This document shows positions 1 to 8,745 of a stretch of 64,000 nucleotides of DNA, in pieces. The stretch spans positions 1,550,001 to 1,614,000 of the forward strand of contig NZ_LGRO01000001.1 of NCBI RefSeq assembly GCF_001280565.1. Direction: 5' to 3'. How positions within the stretch are numbered: position 1 is the stretch's first letter; every line of letters starts with the position of its first letter. The stretch comes from Sulfobacillus thermosulfidooxidans (GTDB taxonomy: Bacteria; Bacillota; Sulfobacillia; Sulfobacillales; Sulfobacillaceae). The notes below the pieces were generated by a model. The model was not told where the DNA came from, made no database searches, and worked only from the letters and a program-made list of their open reading frames with translations. A program made the position numbers and the translations under genes.

Positions 1-1082
1 TGTTCCAGCATGTCCGTTGAGTCATCCCAGGTAAAATTTTGCAGCGTATTAAATCCTTCCTGTTGTAATCTATCGCGCAAATCTTCGTGTTCAATCACCC
101 GCGATATCTGCAGGAATAGCTCTTCGGTATGACCTGGTTCAACTAGCAAGGCATTGACGTTGGGAATAGCATAATCGCGGTTTCCCCGACTATCGGTTCC
201 CACAAAAACACACCCCGATGCCATTGCTTCGGCCGGCGGTAATGCCCATCCTTCCAAATAACTGGTGTGAACGAAAATGGCATGATTCCGGTATAAAATC
301 GCCAACTCTGGCTGTGAAGGATTTTGCACATATCGTATCGATGGCGGAAGATCCTTTGGGCGAGCACCCGTCCCAAACAGGGAAATAGGAAGGGACGGAT
401 ATTGCTCATTTAGACGCGTCACCACCGCCAACATATCTTGTCCACCCTTCCATGGAGCAGGATGATACATTCCCAAAATGCTCAGTGGTCGCCGTGTCAA
501 CGACTGACCGGGATGAAACAATTGATGATCCACGGCAATAGGTATATGAACCAAGTCCTCAATCCCTCGTTTCGTTCCTTCCGTATGAAGCCAGTGCGAC
601 ACCACAATTTTATGAAACGGAAAATGCCATGTAGCTAGCGCACGCTCACGCTTTCCCTGCCATGTTTCCAGATGTTGGATAAGATAGAAAGGTTCCCCTT
701 TCTCTTTTGCATAATCTTGGACGTATTCCGCAGTCGTCCACGCTGTGGCGACAATGATATCCGAAGCCGGCATTACACGATTAACGGGCTCTCCAGACAA
801 AAAGGATAGCTTTACCTGGGGATGAAAATTATGCCATGATATATGAGGGGGGATAATGGCCGGCTTAATCCGCAACCAATATCGCCACAGATTGCGTAAG
901 GCTCGCCACGAAGAGGGCTGTGGAGCGGGAAATTGCCCTAATTTCCCGGCATGGACAATTTCCACCCTGTGTCCTCGTTTTGCCAAATAATTCGCATAGG
1001 TATAGACAACCCGGTAACCGCCCACCGGAACCGAAGGAGGTCCGGGCAACAAAAAGGTAATGCGTAAATGGCGTTTATTGAT
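1..1082 (-). CDS. Glycosyltransferase family 4 protein, 3' end beyond window
   Basis: The minus-strand frame is open from a stop near 1107 to the window edge, so the C-terminus is cut off. The N-terminus reads PVGGYRVVYTYANYLAKRG, the typical acceptor-side start of GT4 (GT-B fold) enzymes. Further on come a hinge-region motif (GMYHPAPWKGG) and the EX7E nucleotide-sugar motif (EGWALPPAEAMASG). The family transfers a sugar from an activated donor to a glycan or lipid at the cytoplasmic face of the membrane; donor and acceptor cannot be told. There is no ATG, GTG or TTG at the expected N-terminus. A GGAGTGAG ribosome site (1096-1089) lies just upstream of an ATC at 1082, which I use as a provisional start. 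The only nearby ATG (1087) is out of frame. It is divergent from the aldo/keto reductase. Family call firm, start uncertain. Confidence 0.8.
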   Translation of the reverse strand, partial: MNKRHLRITFLLPGPPSVPVGGYRVVYTYANYLAKRGHRVEIVHAGKLGQFPAPQPSSWRALRNLWRYWLRIKPAIIPPHISWHNFHPQVKLSFLSGEPVNRVMPASDIIVATAWTTAEYVQDYAKEKGEPFYLIQHLETWQGKRERALATWHFPFHKIVVSHWLHTEGTKRGIEDLVHIPIAVDHQLFHPGQSLTRRPLSILGMYHPAPWKGGQDMLAVVTRLNEQYPSLPISLFGTGARPKDLPPSIRYVQNPSQPELAILYRNHAIFVHTSYLEGWALPPAEAMASGCVFVGTDSRGNRDYAIPNVNALLVEPGHTEELFLQISRVIEHEDLRDRLQQEGFNTLQNFTWDDSTDMLE

Positions 1083-1148
1083 ACCATTCTCACTCCCGCT
1101 AGTAAATTAATCTTAGCATAACGCATTTTTCACAAGGAGACGACAAAT

Positions 1149-2045
1149 ATGGAATACCGAGTTTTAGGACGTACAGGGGAACAAGTTAGCATTATTGGAT
1201 TTGGGGCACTGGAAATTGGCCGGGACTGGGGCATAGGACATGGAGAAGAAATTAAGCGTCCTTCAGTTGAACAAGCCGCAACGGTCTTACACCACGTCTT
1301 GGATTTGGGTATCAACATCATTGATACCGCGTCCGCCTATCATCAAAGCGAGGCTCGCATTGGACAAGCCCTTTCGGAAAGGCGCCATCAATATTTTCTA
1401 GCCACTAAATGTGGAGAACATAACCAGGAACCTAATACCTATTACGATTTTAGCTACCACGCTATTACCATGTCTATTGAGGAATCCTTAGCTCGGCTTC
1501 GCACCAGTCAAATCGATTTATTACAAATTCATTTTGGACCGAATCCCCGGAATGTACTCGAACAGGGCGAAACGGTAAAAGCCATGCGGGAGGCCAAAAA
1601 CGCAGGAAAAGTACGCTTTTTGGGAGCATCGTGTGAATATGATCTAATCGATGATATCATTGCGTTACAAGACTTCGATGTTGTGCAGTTGACCTACAAC
1701 CTGCTAGATCGTAGGGCTCTGGATGCCATAAAAAAAGCGGCTGACCATGCTGTCGGCGTTCTGATTCGTTTTCCCTTGGCTATGGGCTGGCTCACACCTC
1801 GCGCCCAGACACTTATCACATCCTCTTCACCACAAGCCGATCAACTAAAGCCCTACTTAGCACTACTTGACAACGATTTTCACCAACTCATTCCTCTCGC
1901 GCTACAATTCATTGCCCAACGTCCGGAAGTTAGTTCGATATTGGTTGGAACAAAAAATGTGCAGCACCTGGATGAAGCGGTTCAGGCTATCAACCGTCCC
2001 CTACCTCCCGGAATTTTAGATGAGGTTAATCGACTGGCAAAATAA
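1149..2045 (+). CDS. Aldo/keto reductase
   Basis: This 298-residue protein has the family length and a (beta/alpha)8 barrel pattern. It should be a cytoplasmic NAD(P)H-dependent carbonyl reductase. The catalytic tetrad is visible as Asp59 (INIIDT), Tyr64 (ASAYHQSE), Lys87 (LATKCG) and His128 (LLQIHFG). The C-terminal cofactor-binding part includes SSILVGTKNVQHLDEA, which matches the usual 'G..n..hl.en' segment of the family. The start is supported by AAGGAGACGACAAAT immediately before the ATG. The substrate cannot be inferred; relatives include general stress AKRs and galactose/threo-aldose dehydrogenases. It is transcribed alone, divergent from the glycosyltransferase and convergent with the small SDR-like gene that follows. 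Confidence 0.88.
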   Translation: MEYRVLGRTGEQVSIIGFGALEIGRDWGIGHGEEIKRPSVEQAATVLHHVLDLGINIIDTASAYHQSEARIGQALSERRHQYFLATKCGEHNQEPNTYYDFSYHAITMSIEESLARLRTSQIDLLQIHFGPNPRNVLEQGETVKAMREAKNAGKVRFLGASCEYDLIDDIIALQDFDVVQLTYNLLDRRALDAIKKAADHAVGVLIRFPLAMGWLTPRAQTLITSSSPQADQLKPYLALLDNDFHQLIPLALQFIAQRPEVSSILVGTKNVQHLDEAVQAINRPLPPGILDEVNRLAK

Positions 2046-2123
2046 GTCGGAACTCTTGACCCGTCGCGCATCCGATTTTCATCCCTTCAACCATTTCCCT
2101 AATCTGGTGCGCAACGGGTCTCA

Positions 2124-2681
2124 TTAGCGGATATTGTCGGGACGTGGTAATGAAATATCCCCAACTGCAACAACTGGCTCTTGGGACTGTTCAATAGCTT
2201 GGATAACACCTGCAACAATTTCTTCATGGGTTAACCAACGATGGCCTTGTGACGTGTTCAGGTAACCTAAAATCACACGCTGAACCAGACAGGTTCGGGG
2301 AAGTTGTATATCAGTCATTGTCCCTTGCCTAGCACTACTAATAATATCAATGAGTCTCCAAAAATCATGACGATATGCCGTAATTTCCTCTGCAATAGCC
2401 AAAAGCACAGGATTTTTGGGTTCATGAATCCAACTCACCACCAAATCGATAGGACCTTGCATTAACTGGATATGTTGGATCCATTTATGCACTTTCGCAT
2501 GGTCATGATAATCGAGAACTAAAGGCGTCACGTAGTGAGGCCGGTGGGCGACCTGGTTCATCACACGAAACAATTTGTTGGAAGAACGCCCTATCACACT
2601 GACCCAATATTCATGTTCTACAAGCCATGGCGTTAAAGACGCCAACATGCCTGTGCCACCGACGACAAGAGCTTGTTTCAC
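2124..2681 (-). CDS. Short NAD(P)-binding Rossmann-fold protein (SDR-like)
   Basis: The 185-residue product starts with a dinucleotide-binding loop VVGGTGMLA at residues 6-14, typical of extended or atypical SDR/NmrA-like proteins. It is shorter than classical SDRs (about 250) and shows no YxxxK catalytic pair, so it may be a binding or sensor protein or a reduced reductase. A basic segment after beta-2 (IGRSSNK) suggests NADP preference. Start is GTG at 2681 with GCAGGGA upstream. It converges with the aldo/keto reductase; 146 bases separate its start from the end of the yaaH-type permease gene, and a strong terminator lies between them. No specific function is assigned. Confidence 0.7.
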   Translation of the reverse strand: MKQALVVGGTGMLASLTPWLVEHEYWVSVIGRSSNKLFRVMNQVAHRPHYVTPLVLDYHDHAKVHKWIQHIQLMQGPIDLVVSWIHEPKNPVLLAIAEEITAYRHDFWRLIDIISSARQGTMTDIQLPRTCLVQRVILGYLNTSQGHRWLTHEEIVAGVIQAIEQSQEPVVAVGDISLPRPDNIR

Positions 2682-2782
2682 CGAGTATCCCTGCTGAGAA
2701 TCTTGGCAGGATTCCCTCCTTTCGATGTATCCATCATTAGCTTCGAACCTCTTTCCCAGTGTACCGACTTCGGAACGAATAA

Positions 2783-2814
2783 AAAAGAGCAGAAAGTTTT
2801 CTTTCTGCTCTTTT
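2783..2814. terminator. Bidirectional intrinsic terminator
   Basis: A perfect 14-bp stem (AAAAGAGCAGAAAG / CTTTCTGCTCTTTT) encloses a TTTT loop and has A- and T-runs on either side. It lies just past the stop of the minus-strand permease gene and should end that acs-yaaH transcript. Confidence 0.88.
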
Positions 2815-2828
2815 GGTGACGAGTCCGC

Positions 2829-3422
2829 TTAACTAGCACTACGACGTGCCGTTTTCTGTGATGATTCCGGCGAATAGGGATGAAGCGGGAGAATATCCCG
2901 TCCGAATGCGGGATTCACAACATCCGCTGCCGACGCGTAAAAGGCTAAAAGTGCCGTAATCAATCCAAGGTATCCTCCAGCTTGAGTTAACGCAGAATGA
3001 GTCCATGTACCGACCGCCAAGACGACAAAGGTCAGCCACAAAAACAAGAAGACGAGTTGTAAAGCACGGTTGATCCGGAATGTCGCGATCCACATGTAAA
3101 AAGTAAAAATTCCCCACATAAATAGGTACCATCCGACAAATGCCGAAGGCACTGCCGATCCAAAATAGTGGGCAAATAGAGCAAAAGACCACCAAAACGC
3201 TCCATATGAAAAGAAGGCCACGGTTCCAAAAGTATTTCCGCGTGGATATTCCAAAATCCCGGCAACCAACTGCGCAGTGCCTCCATAAGCCATGGCCAGA
3301 GCAATAACCATGCCTAAACTACGTGCATCAAACCATCCTGCATTAATCATACTCAACATCCACGTCGTAAAGGCGAAACCTGCAAGACCCAATGGTCCAG
3401 GATTGGCGAATTTTCCCGTCAT
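2829..3422 (-). CDS. Acetate uptake transporter, GPR1/FUN34/YaaH (SatP) family
   Basis: The 197-residue protein has six hydrophobic segments. It opens with FANPGPLGLAGFAFTTW, the NPAPLGL-like signature of the AceTr family, and has a YGGTAQLVAGILEY segment characteristic of YaaH/SatP. Family members are hexameric inner-membrane channels or permeases for acetate and succinate. The gene follows acetyl-CoA synthetase on the same strand after about 107 bases, so the pair forms an acetate uptake and activation unit. For an acidophile such a channel must cope with protonated acetate leaking inward, so an export or equilibration role is also possible (inference). The start has only a weak GGGGGCTAG ribosome site. 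Confidence 0.88.
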   Translation of the reverse strand: MTGKFANPGPLGLAGFAFTTWMLSMINAGWFDARSLGMVIALAMAYGGTAQLVAGILEYPRGNTFGTVAFFSYGAFWWSFALFAHYFGSAVPSAFVGWYLFMWGIFTFYMWIATFRINRALQLVFLFLWLTFVVLAVGTWTHSALTQAGGYLGLITALLAFYASAADVVNPAFGRDILPLHPYSPESSQKTARRSAS

Positions 3423-3476
3423 CTTTTTCTAGCCCCCAATCATCGTAAATAGACCTGCCTACTGACGAGGTGAAAT

Positions 3477-3508
3477 GCGAAAAGTCTTGCGACTTCTCGC
3501 GTTTTTTT
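3477..3508 (+). terminator. Terminator-like hairpin between acs and the acetate permease
   Basis: GCGAAAAGTC and GACTTCTCGC pair around a TTGC loop (one wobble) and are followed by seven T on the plus strand. No plus-strand gene ends here. On the minus strand it sits between acs and the permease and may act as a partial attenuator or as protection against antisense transcription. Confidence 0.55.
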
Positions 3509-3529
3509 CGGATCTCATCGATCCGTCAA

Positions 3530-5560
3530 TTAAGAACGCACCAATTGGTGAATCGTATCCACCACTTCTGGATTCGCCAAAGTGGTCACGTCCCCAATCT
3601 CTTTATTGTTCGAGATGGATGCCAAAATGCGCCGCATAATTTTTCCTGAACGAGTCTTTGGCAAGTCAGGAACAATCCACACCTTCCGCGGACGGGCAAT
3701 TGGCCCAATTTCACTAACGATCGTGTTGACGATGCGTTGGCTTAATTCGTCAGAAGGGATCACATTGGGTTGCAAAGACACATACAATTCAGGAACTGTG
3801 CCCTTTAGATCGTCTTGAGCCGCAATAACAGCTGCTTCCGCCACCTCATCCAACTTCAATACTGCGGACTCCAGCTCTTTAGTTCCTAAGCGATGACCTG
3901 CTACATTAATGACATCATCAATGCGTCCCAAAATGCGGAAATATCCATCCGACGCTAGCATTGCCCCATCTCCGGCCATATACGGCCAATCACGCCAATC
4001 CTTACTCTCTGGGTTCTTGCAGTATTTTCCGTAGTAAGTCTTCACAAAACGTTCCGGATCTTTCCAGATAGTTTGTAAAGTACCAGGCCAAGGATTACGA
4101 ATACAAATATTTCCCCCACGTCCCGATCCCGCTTGAATTTCATGTCCCTCATCATCAAAGATTACAGGATGTATGCCAGGAACTCCTGGTCCAGCGCTCC
4201 CGGGTTTCATTTTGTCAAGGGCAGGCACTGTACTACATAAGAATCCTCCTGTTTCGGTCTGCCACCAGGTATCGACAATGACCGCTTCGTCCCGTCCAAT
4301 GACGTGATAGTACCACCGCCAGACATCCGGCTCGATTGGCTCGCCGACTGTCACCATCAATTTAAAATGGTAATTGTACTTTTGGGGATTGATGTCTTTT
4401 GCCATTCGTAATCCGCGGATCGCGGTGGGTGATGTATGGAAGATATTGACGCCTAATTCTTCAGCAATTTCAAAAGGTCGATTAGCGTGGGGATAAGACG
4501 GCACACCTTCATAAATGATCGATGATGCCCCAAGGGATAATGGCCCATAAACAATGTAGGAATGTCCGGTAATCCACCCAATATCAGCCATACACCAATA
4601 CACGTCTTCAGGATGAATATCTAAAATATTTTTGCTGGTCGCCGTCACATAGGAGAGGTAGCCACCTGTACTATGTTGAACCCCTTTGGGTTTTCCTGTT
4701 GAACCGCTGGTATACATGAGGAACAAGGGATCCTCAGCCTTCATTGATTCCGGTTGTACACGTGCTCCTCGAAATTGCGAAAGAAGTTCGTTAACAATAA
4801 AGTCACGGCCTTCTTTTAAGGGAGTATCACTTGAATAGCGACCAGCATGACGTTCAAAAATCAGCACTTTGTCCACATGTTGACCCGCTTGTTCTGCACG
4901 ATCCACAGCGACATCGGCCTTTTCCTTATGATTTAGCCATTTTCCGCTTCGGTAATAGCCATCCATCGTGATAAGAATGTGGCTCTCTGAATCGACAATT
5001 CGGTCTGCGCATGCTTGGCCACTAAATCCTCCAAAAACAACCGAATGGATCGCTCCTAACCTGGCGCATGCCAACATCGCAATGGGCAATTCGGCGACCA
5101 TAGGCATATGAATCGTGACCCGGTCGCCTTTTTTGACCCCGGCAAAGTCCCGGAGGAGAGCGGCAAATTCATTGACCCGGACATAGAGGTCTTGATATGT
5201 AATTACTTGCCTCATTTCGTCCGGATTTTCAGGAACAAAATAGAAGGCGGCCTTGTTCCGATTCGACGCTAAATGCCGGTCAATACAGTTGACGGAAGCA
5301 TTTAACCGTCCACCCACAAACCACCGCCAAAAAGGTGGATTGCTGCCATCAAACACTTGATCCCATTTACGATCCCATTGCAATAATTCCCCATACTCGG
5401 CAAAATAATCGGGAAAATTTTCAATGCCAAACTTTTCCCGAATCTCGGGATCCTTCAGGTTTGCCTGTTGAATAAAACTTTCCGGTGGAGAATAGTATTC
5501 TTCTTCGTGCCAGTGCACAGCGATTTCAGTTTCAGACACGCCTGTCTGTTCATCCGCCAT
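3530..5560 (-). CDS. acs: Acetyl-CoA synthetase (AMP-forming)
   Basis: At 676 residues this is the normal length for Acs. It makes acetyl-CoA from acetate, ATP and CoA through acetyl-AMP. The N-terminal ACAS domain, the P-loop YTSGSTGKPKG, the WWQTETGG motif that binds the acyl-adenylate, and the C-terminal TRSGKIMRR with the catalytic, acetylation-regulated lysine (about K640) are all present. The Trp that limits the acyl pocket to acetate is the second W of that WWQTETG, so acetate rather than a longer acid is the likely substrate. Start ATG has AGGGAG upstream. Its neighbour downstream is the acetate permease. No protein acetyltransferase or deacetylase gene is seen nearby. Confidence 0.96.
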   Translation of the reverse strand: MADEQTGVSETEIAVHWHEEEYYSPPESFIQQANLKDPEIREKFGIENFPDYFAEYGELLQWDRKWDQVFDGSNPPFWRWFVGGRLNASVNCIDRHLASNRNKAAFYFVPENPDEMRQVITYQDLYVRVNEFAALLRDFAGVKKGDRVTIHMPMVAELPIAMLACARLGAIHSVVFGGFSGQACADRIVDSESHILITMDGYYRSGKWLNHKEKADVAVDRAEQAGQHVDKVLIFERHAGRYSSDTPLKEGRDFIVNELLSQFRGARVQPESMKAEDPLFLMYTSGSTGKPKGVQHSTGGYLSYVTATSKNILDIHPEDVYWCMADIGWITGHSYIVYGPLSLGASSIIYEGVPSYPHANRPFEIAEELGVNIFHTSPTAIRGLRMAKDINPQKYNYHFKLMVTVGEPIEPDVWRWYYHVIGRDEAVIVDTWWQTETGGFLCSTVPALDKMKPGSAGPGVPGIHPVIFDDEGHEIQAGSGRGGNICIRNPWPGTLQTIWKDPERFVKTYYGKYCKNPESKDWRDWPYMAGDGAMLASDGYFRILGRIDDVINVAGHRLGTKELESAVLKLDEVAEAAVIAAQDDLKGTVPELYVSLQPNVIPSDELSQRIVNTIVSEIGPIARPRKVWIVPDLPKTRSGKIMRRILASISNNKEIGDVTTLANPEVVDTIHQLVRS

Positions 5561-6424
5561 ACCTTGTCAATCTCCCTTCATCCGGTACTCTTGTTAAATG
5601 ATTTACAATTCTCCCAATATTCATCTTTCTAAGTGTAGTATACTCGTTTTAGAATGCTGCGAGAATCATCGTACTATTTTTTGCAATACTCGCACTACTC
5701 TTCAACATGCGAGTCTCATCTCACGCACGAGCCCCTTCACTAACTACCAATGGGATATTATACGCTAATTTATGGCTTGGTGCTAAGACCAATTGATAAT
5801 AAATTGTTTCCCGTCTATCTCTTATCACCAACATCTAAACGGAAATTATGTGAAACGTGTTCATGCATCAACCCTTGGCGGTACCAGAATTCAACCGTCC
5901 GTGAGAGCAAGACACGACTCCGAAATGGTGAAACCTGGGAACGAACGACGGTCTTAGTGTTCAGTGAACAAGAAAATATCTCATTGCCAATCTCTACTGT
6001 GAGACCTGTGCCGTGTGTTCGGATCGCATGGCGGTTCGCATTGTATCATGTGACTTATAGTCCTAATGATGTCCCGTGATTTCAAAGCCAAAATTTTTTG
6101 GTGTATCAATGTGTTCCCTGGCACAAAGAAAGAGCTTAATCAGCAAAGCTGCTACTGTTCGCTATATGCTCGCGTTCGCAGAATACATCAGGATCCTGAA
6201 GCCATTAGGAGTCATCATATCAAATCATAGGATGAAAGCCAAATTCTCTGTAGGCAAAAACCAGAGGGAATGCCCAACCGATATTGCACTGAATAGAAAG
6301 ATAGCGACGACAGTCGTGTTAGCGAGGTGAAAGGAACTGAAACAGAGCCCGAATTGACGGCATACGGACATTGGGTATATTTTTACGAGGAATCTAAAAA
6401 GCCATCAGAATAGGAGCTCCATCC
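5561..6424. other. Gene-poor 0.86-kb stretch between acs and dut
   Basis: The first 180 bases upstream of acs are AT-rich, with repeated GCGAG/CTCGC words that may be regulatory. The rest has only two modest plus-strand frames (5750-6079 and 6076-6330) without ribosome sites, recognisable motifs or normal residue composition. I do not call them genes. The stretch may be a decayed insertion, since it adjoins an isolated dUTPase gene. Confidence 0.5.
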
Positions 6425-6871
6425 ATGCCAAAGAGGGCATTTGCTGTAATCAGCCAATATCAAAACAAAAATATCTCAATTCCCAAGAGGCATACCAAGG
6501 ATTCCGCGGGTTACGATTTAGCTTCTGCCGAGACGGTTACTATAAATCCCGGTGACATCCATCTGGTCCCAACGGGTCTTAAAGTATACATGCCTCCCGG
6601 CGAGGTTTTACTCGTGATCATTCGTAGTTCGTGGGCAGTTAAGAAACGCTGTGTGCTCGCTAATCAAGTAGGGGTTATTGACCGGGATTATGTCGATAAT
6701 CCCGATAATGAGGGCCACATTTTCATACCGGTAGAAAATAAAGGACATGAGCCAGTGAGCATTACAGCTGGTGAACGCATTGCACAAGGTATCTTTGTCA
6801 GATTCGGGATAACAGACAACGACACTTCTGATGCTGAACGCCAAGGGGGATTTGGCAGTACCACCTTATAA
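6425..6871 (+). CDS. dut: dUTP diphosphatase (trimeric dUTPase)
   Basis: The 148-residue protein carries all five dUTPase motifs: I DSAGYDLASA (26-35), II RSS (67-69), III NQVGVIDRDYVDN (80-92, with the catalytic Asp in GVID), IV GERIAQG (116-122) and V RQGGFGSTT (139-147). It hydrolyses dUTP to dUMP and pyrophosphate, keeping uracil out of DNA and feeding dTMP synthesis. Motif II is RSSWAVKK rather than the common RSSLA or RSGLA, which I associate with Firmicute and phage-type enzymes. The start has AGGAGCTCCATCC upstream. It stands alone beside a gene-poor stretch, so past transfer by a phage or other element is possible. Confidence 0.93.
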   Translation: MPKRAFAVISQYQNKNISIPKRHTKDSAGYDLASAETVTINPGDIHLVPTGLKVYMPPGEVLLVIIRSSWAVKKRCVLANQVGVIDRDYVDNPDNEGHIFIPVENKGHEPVSITAGERIAQGIFVRFGITDNDTSDAERQGGFGSTTL

Positions 6872-6911
6872 CTTCCCTACGTTCCGCGACTTGCTATCAA
6901 AATCATATAAC

Positions 6912-6942
6912 GCATAAGGATCCACGATGTGGATCCTTATGC
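6912..6942. terminator. Perfect hairpin between convergent dut and cytochrome b genes
   Basis: A 13-bp perfect stem (GCATAAGGATCCA / TGGATCCTTATGC) with a CGATG loop lies between two convergent genes. It lacks a T-tract on either strand, so it would be a U-less terminator or mRNA 3'-end stabiliser rather than a classical intrinsic terminator. Confidence 0.65.
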
Positions 6943-6967
6943 CGACTTAATATCTTCCCTCAAACGA

Positions 6968-7951
6968 TTACGATATTCCTCGTGTCTGCGTTTCACTTTT
7001 ACCGGTTGGCGCCTCTGTAGGCGGACGGTGATAAAAGTCTTTCCAAATCAGTTTGTAAACACCTAAGTAGCGAGGCACCCGGTTCCATCCGGGAATCCAT
7101 GGTGTCAAAGCCAGAATCAACCAGACAACAAACCCAATACTTAATGCTAAAGCATCATTAGCCGACGAATTTGCGACCCAAGGCCATTGATAAATCCATG
7201 TTGGAATGGTCATCCACCAAGCTCCGGGATATCCGGGAACAGCCGAATGGATAATGCCCCATTGTTCTCCTTTCAGTTGCAAGGGTGCAGCCGCTTGGTG
7301 TAATGGGTCACCTTGAAGGAAGAGCAAGTAATTTTGATTGTTAAATCGCGTCACCACATTCGGGTTGCGAATTAAGGCTCCCGACATCAACCCACTTTTA
7401 CCCAGCTGCAATGTGGCATTCATTAATGCCGGAACCGGCCCGTAATTACCAGGCGGGACTACGACTTGACCGTTAACAAATTGCCCATGGGCTAATAACG
7501 CTGCTTCATAGTTATTTGCCCAAAGAATTTGCTGGGCCCGTGAGGCACTTTCAAAGGTACGCAATGCCGGGGTAATTTTCGGATTAATAGTCGCTGCCAT
7601 AGTCAAGGGATGGAGAATAAAATCTTGTTCCGCGTTGATGGGATGCCAAATGCCAGAAAGTTTCTGTAATCCTGATTCAACGTTGCCAGTGCCATTGTTA
7701 TATGGCGGACCATAATTCGCGATACGGCCTTGCCCATTAAGGTCCCGGGTTGCCATCGCCTCAAAGGCTACCGGATTTTGTGTGGCATAGCTTTTAATGG
7801 TTAACGGTGTTTTTTCTGGAACTCCAAAGAGCCCTGCCAACACTAAGACCAAGACAATGATAATTCCAAGTGTTGACATCAAATGTTTCATAAAATCTTC
7901 GGGTACGTAACGATAATCATGGACCATCTCATCATCCATACGCGTAGCCAT
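6968..7951 (-). CDS. Cytochrome b C-terminal-type subunit with large extracytoplasmic insertion
   Basis: The 327-residue protein starts like the C-terminal half (subunit IV) of split cytochrome b, with VPEDFMKHLMSTLG and then a first membrane helix (about 26-45). Roughly 220 polar residues rich in Asn, Gln and Pro follow before a second helix (about 268-288, IGFVVWLILALTPW) and a basic cytoplasmic tail. Ordinary subunit IV is about 160 residues with three helices, so the long loop is unusual; it presumably faces the acidic outside. It follows the cytochrome b6-like gene with one base between, its AGGAGGGA ribosome site lying in that gene's last codons, so translation is coupled. No Rieske protein or cytochrome c gene is adjacent. 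Confidence 0.78.
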   Translation of the reverse strand: MATRMDDEMVHDYRYVPEDFMKHLMSTLGIIIVLVLVLAGLFGVPEKTPLTIKSYATQNPVAFEAMATRDLNGQGRIANYGPPYNNGTGNVESGLQKLSGIWHPINAEQDFILHPLTMAATINPKITPALRTFESASRAQQILWANNYEAALLAHGQFVNGQVVVPPGNYGPVPALMNATLQLGKSGLMSGALIRNPNVVTRFNNQNYLLFLQGDPLHQAAAPLQLKGEQWGIIHSAVPGYPGAWWMTIPTWIYQWPWVANSSANDALALSIGFVVWLILALTPWIPGWNRVPRYLGVYKLIWKDFYHRPPTEAPTGKSETQTRGIS

Positions 7952-7952
7952 G

Positions 7953-8570
7953 TTATTGTCCCTCCTTTACATGGGCCGCGCTGTGTTCCGGATATGGTGG
8001 CACGACCCCTTTCATCCGAACCCGTACAATATGACCAAAAATGATGACGCTAAGCGTTAAGGGCAAAACCACTAAATGCATCCCAACCATTTGCCCGGCA
8101 TTGGGCAAGTTAATCCACCCAAGTCCCAGAGCATTCAAACCATCTTTCGCTTGCACCGCATTCCACTGCGAGTAAAAATCTCCATTAATCAAAAATCCGG
8201 TGAAAGCTGTCGGGATAGCAATTAACATAGCCAATGCGCCTAATAACCACGTTTCATGCCGGCCGCCCCGCCATGCTCCGGTAAAGAACACCCGCCATAA
8301 ATGCAGCATCATGAAAAAGAAAAACGCTTGAACCGCCCAGAAATGGGTTGCAGCCACAAATCGCATTGGTCCATTATAAGACCAGCTGGCCGGGCCATTA
8401 GCGGCCAAAATCACACCGGAAAGAATTAAAACAACAAAACTTGATGCTGTTAAAGACCCTAACATGTACATAAAACCTTGAGCATATTCAGGCATTGTCT
8501 CCGGCAACCAGGTATCTACAGATAATACCGCTGCACTTGTTTTGCGAGCAAAGGTTGTCCAGTTCGCCAT
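7953..8570 (-). CDS. Cytochrome b6-like N-terminal subunit (diheme)
   Basis: The 205-residue four-helix protein binds two b hemes. Ligands are visible as His76 and His90 in helix B (THFWAVQ...MLHLWR), 14 apart, and His165 and His180 in helix D (GMHLVV...FGHIVR), 15 apart. The 14/15 spacing is the b6 type rather than the mitochondrial 14/14 type. It would be the quinol-oxidising core of a bc- or b6f-like complex in the cytoplasmic membrane. GGAGGAATCAAAA precedes the ATG. The operon order is a small peptide (8606-8695), this gene, then the C-terminal subunit. Confidence 0.92.
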   Translation of the reverse strand: MANWTTFARKTSAAVLSVDTWLPETMPEYAQGFMYMLGSLTASSFVVLILSGVILAANGPASWSYNGPMRFVAATHFWAVQAFFFFMMLHLWRVFFTGAWRGGRHETWLLGALAMLIAIPTAFTGFLINGDFYSQWNAVQAKDGLNALGLGWINLPNAGQMVGMHLVVLPLTLSVIIFGHIVRVRMKGVVPPYPEHSAAHVKEGQ

Positions 8571-8605
8571 TTTTGATTCCTCCTCCGTCTTTCGCGGATT
8601 CCATC

Positions 8606-8695
8606 CTAATGCCGTTTACCCGGCCACAATAGAGCCGTTACAAATGTTAATAAGAACAATATCTCGACGATGTAATTACCCGTTGCTGTTGTCAC
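8606..8695 (-). CDS. 29-residue single-span membrane peptide, putative small cytochrome b subunit
   Basis: This minus-strand frame is too short for usual cut-offs. From a GTG start at 8695 it gives 29 residues: a short polar N-terminus (MTTATGNYIVE), one hydrophobic helix (ILFLLTFVTALLW) and a basic end PGKRH. AAAGGAG (8711-8705) lies nine bases before the GTG. An in-frame ATG at 8704 abuts the ribosome site and is less likely. It ends 35 bases before the cytochrome b6-like gene on the same strand. Size, single helix and position recall PetG/PetN/PetM-type or CydX-type small subunits, but there is no sequence match I can claim. The frame is supported by the ribosome site, position and membrane pattern. 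Confidence 0.62.
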   Translation of the reverse strand: MTTATGNYIVEILFLLTFVTALLWPGKRH

Positions 8696-8745
8696 CAGAC
8701 TCATCTCCTTTAACTCGTCAACTCGTTAATCCCGACTTGTTGTAA

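Noticed and set aside
938-1126. 62-residue frame at the glycosyltransferase start, suggesting a frameshifted N-terminus
   Set aside because: The main GT4 frame is open without interruption from about 1106; the other frame has no family signal. The only doubt left is the start codon.
5750-6330. Two plus-strand open frames (109 and 84 residues) between acs and dut
   Set aside because: No ribosome site, odd composition, no motif; reads like chance frames in low-coding DNA.
5800-6420. Possible group II intron or transposase remnant
   Set aside because: No domain V-like helix, no reverse transcriptase frame and no inverted repeats could be found.
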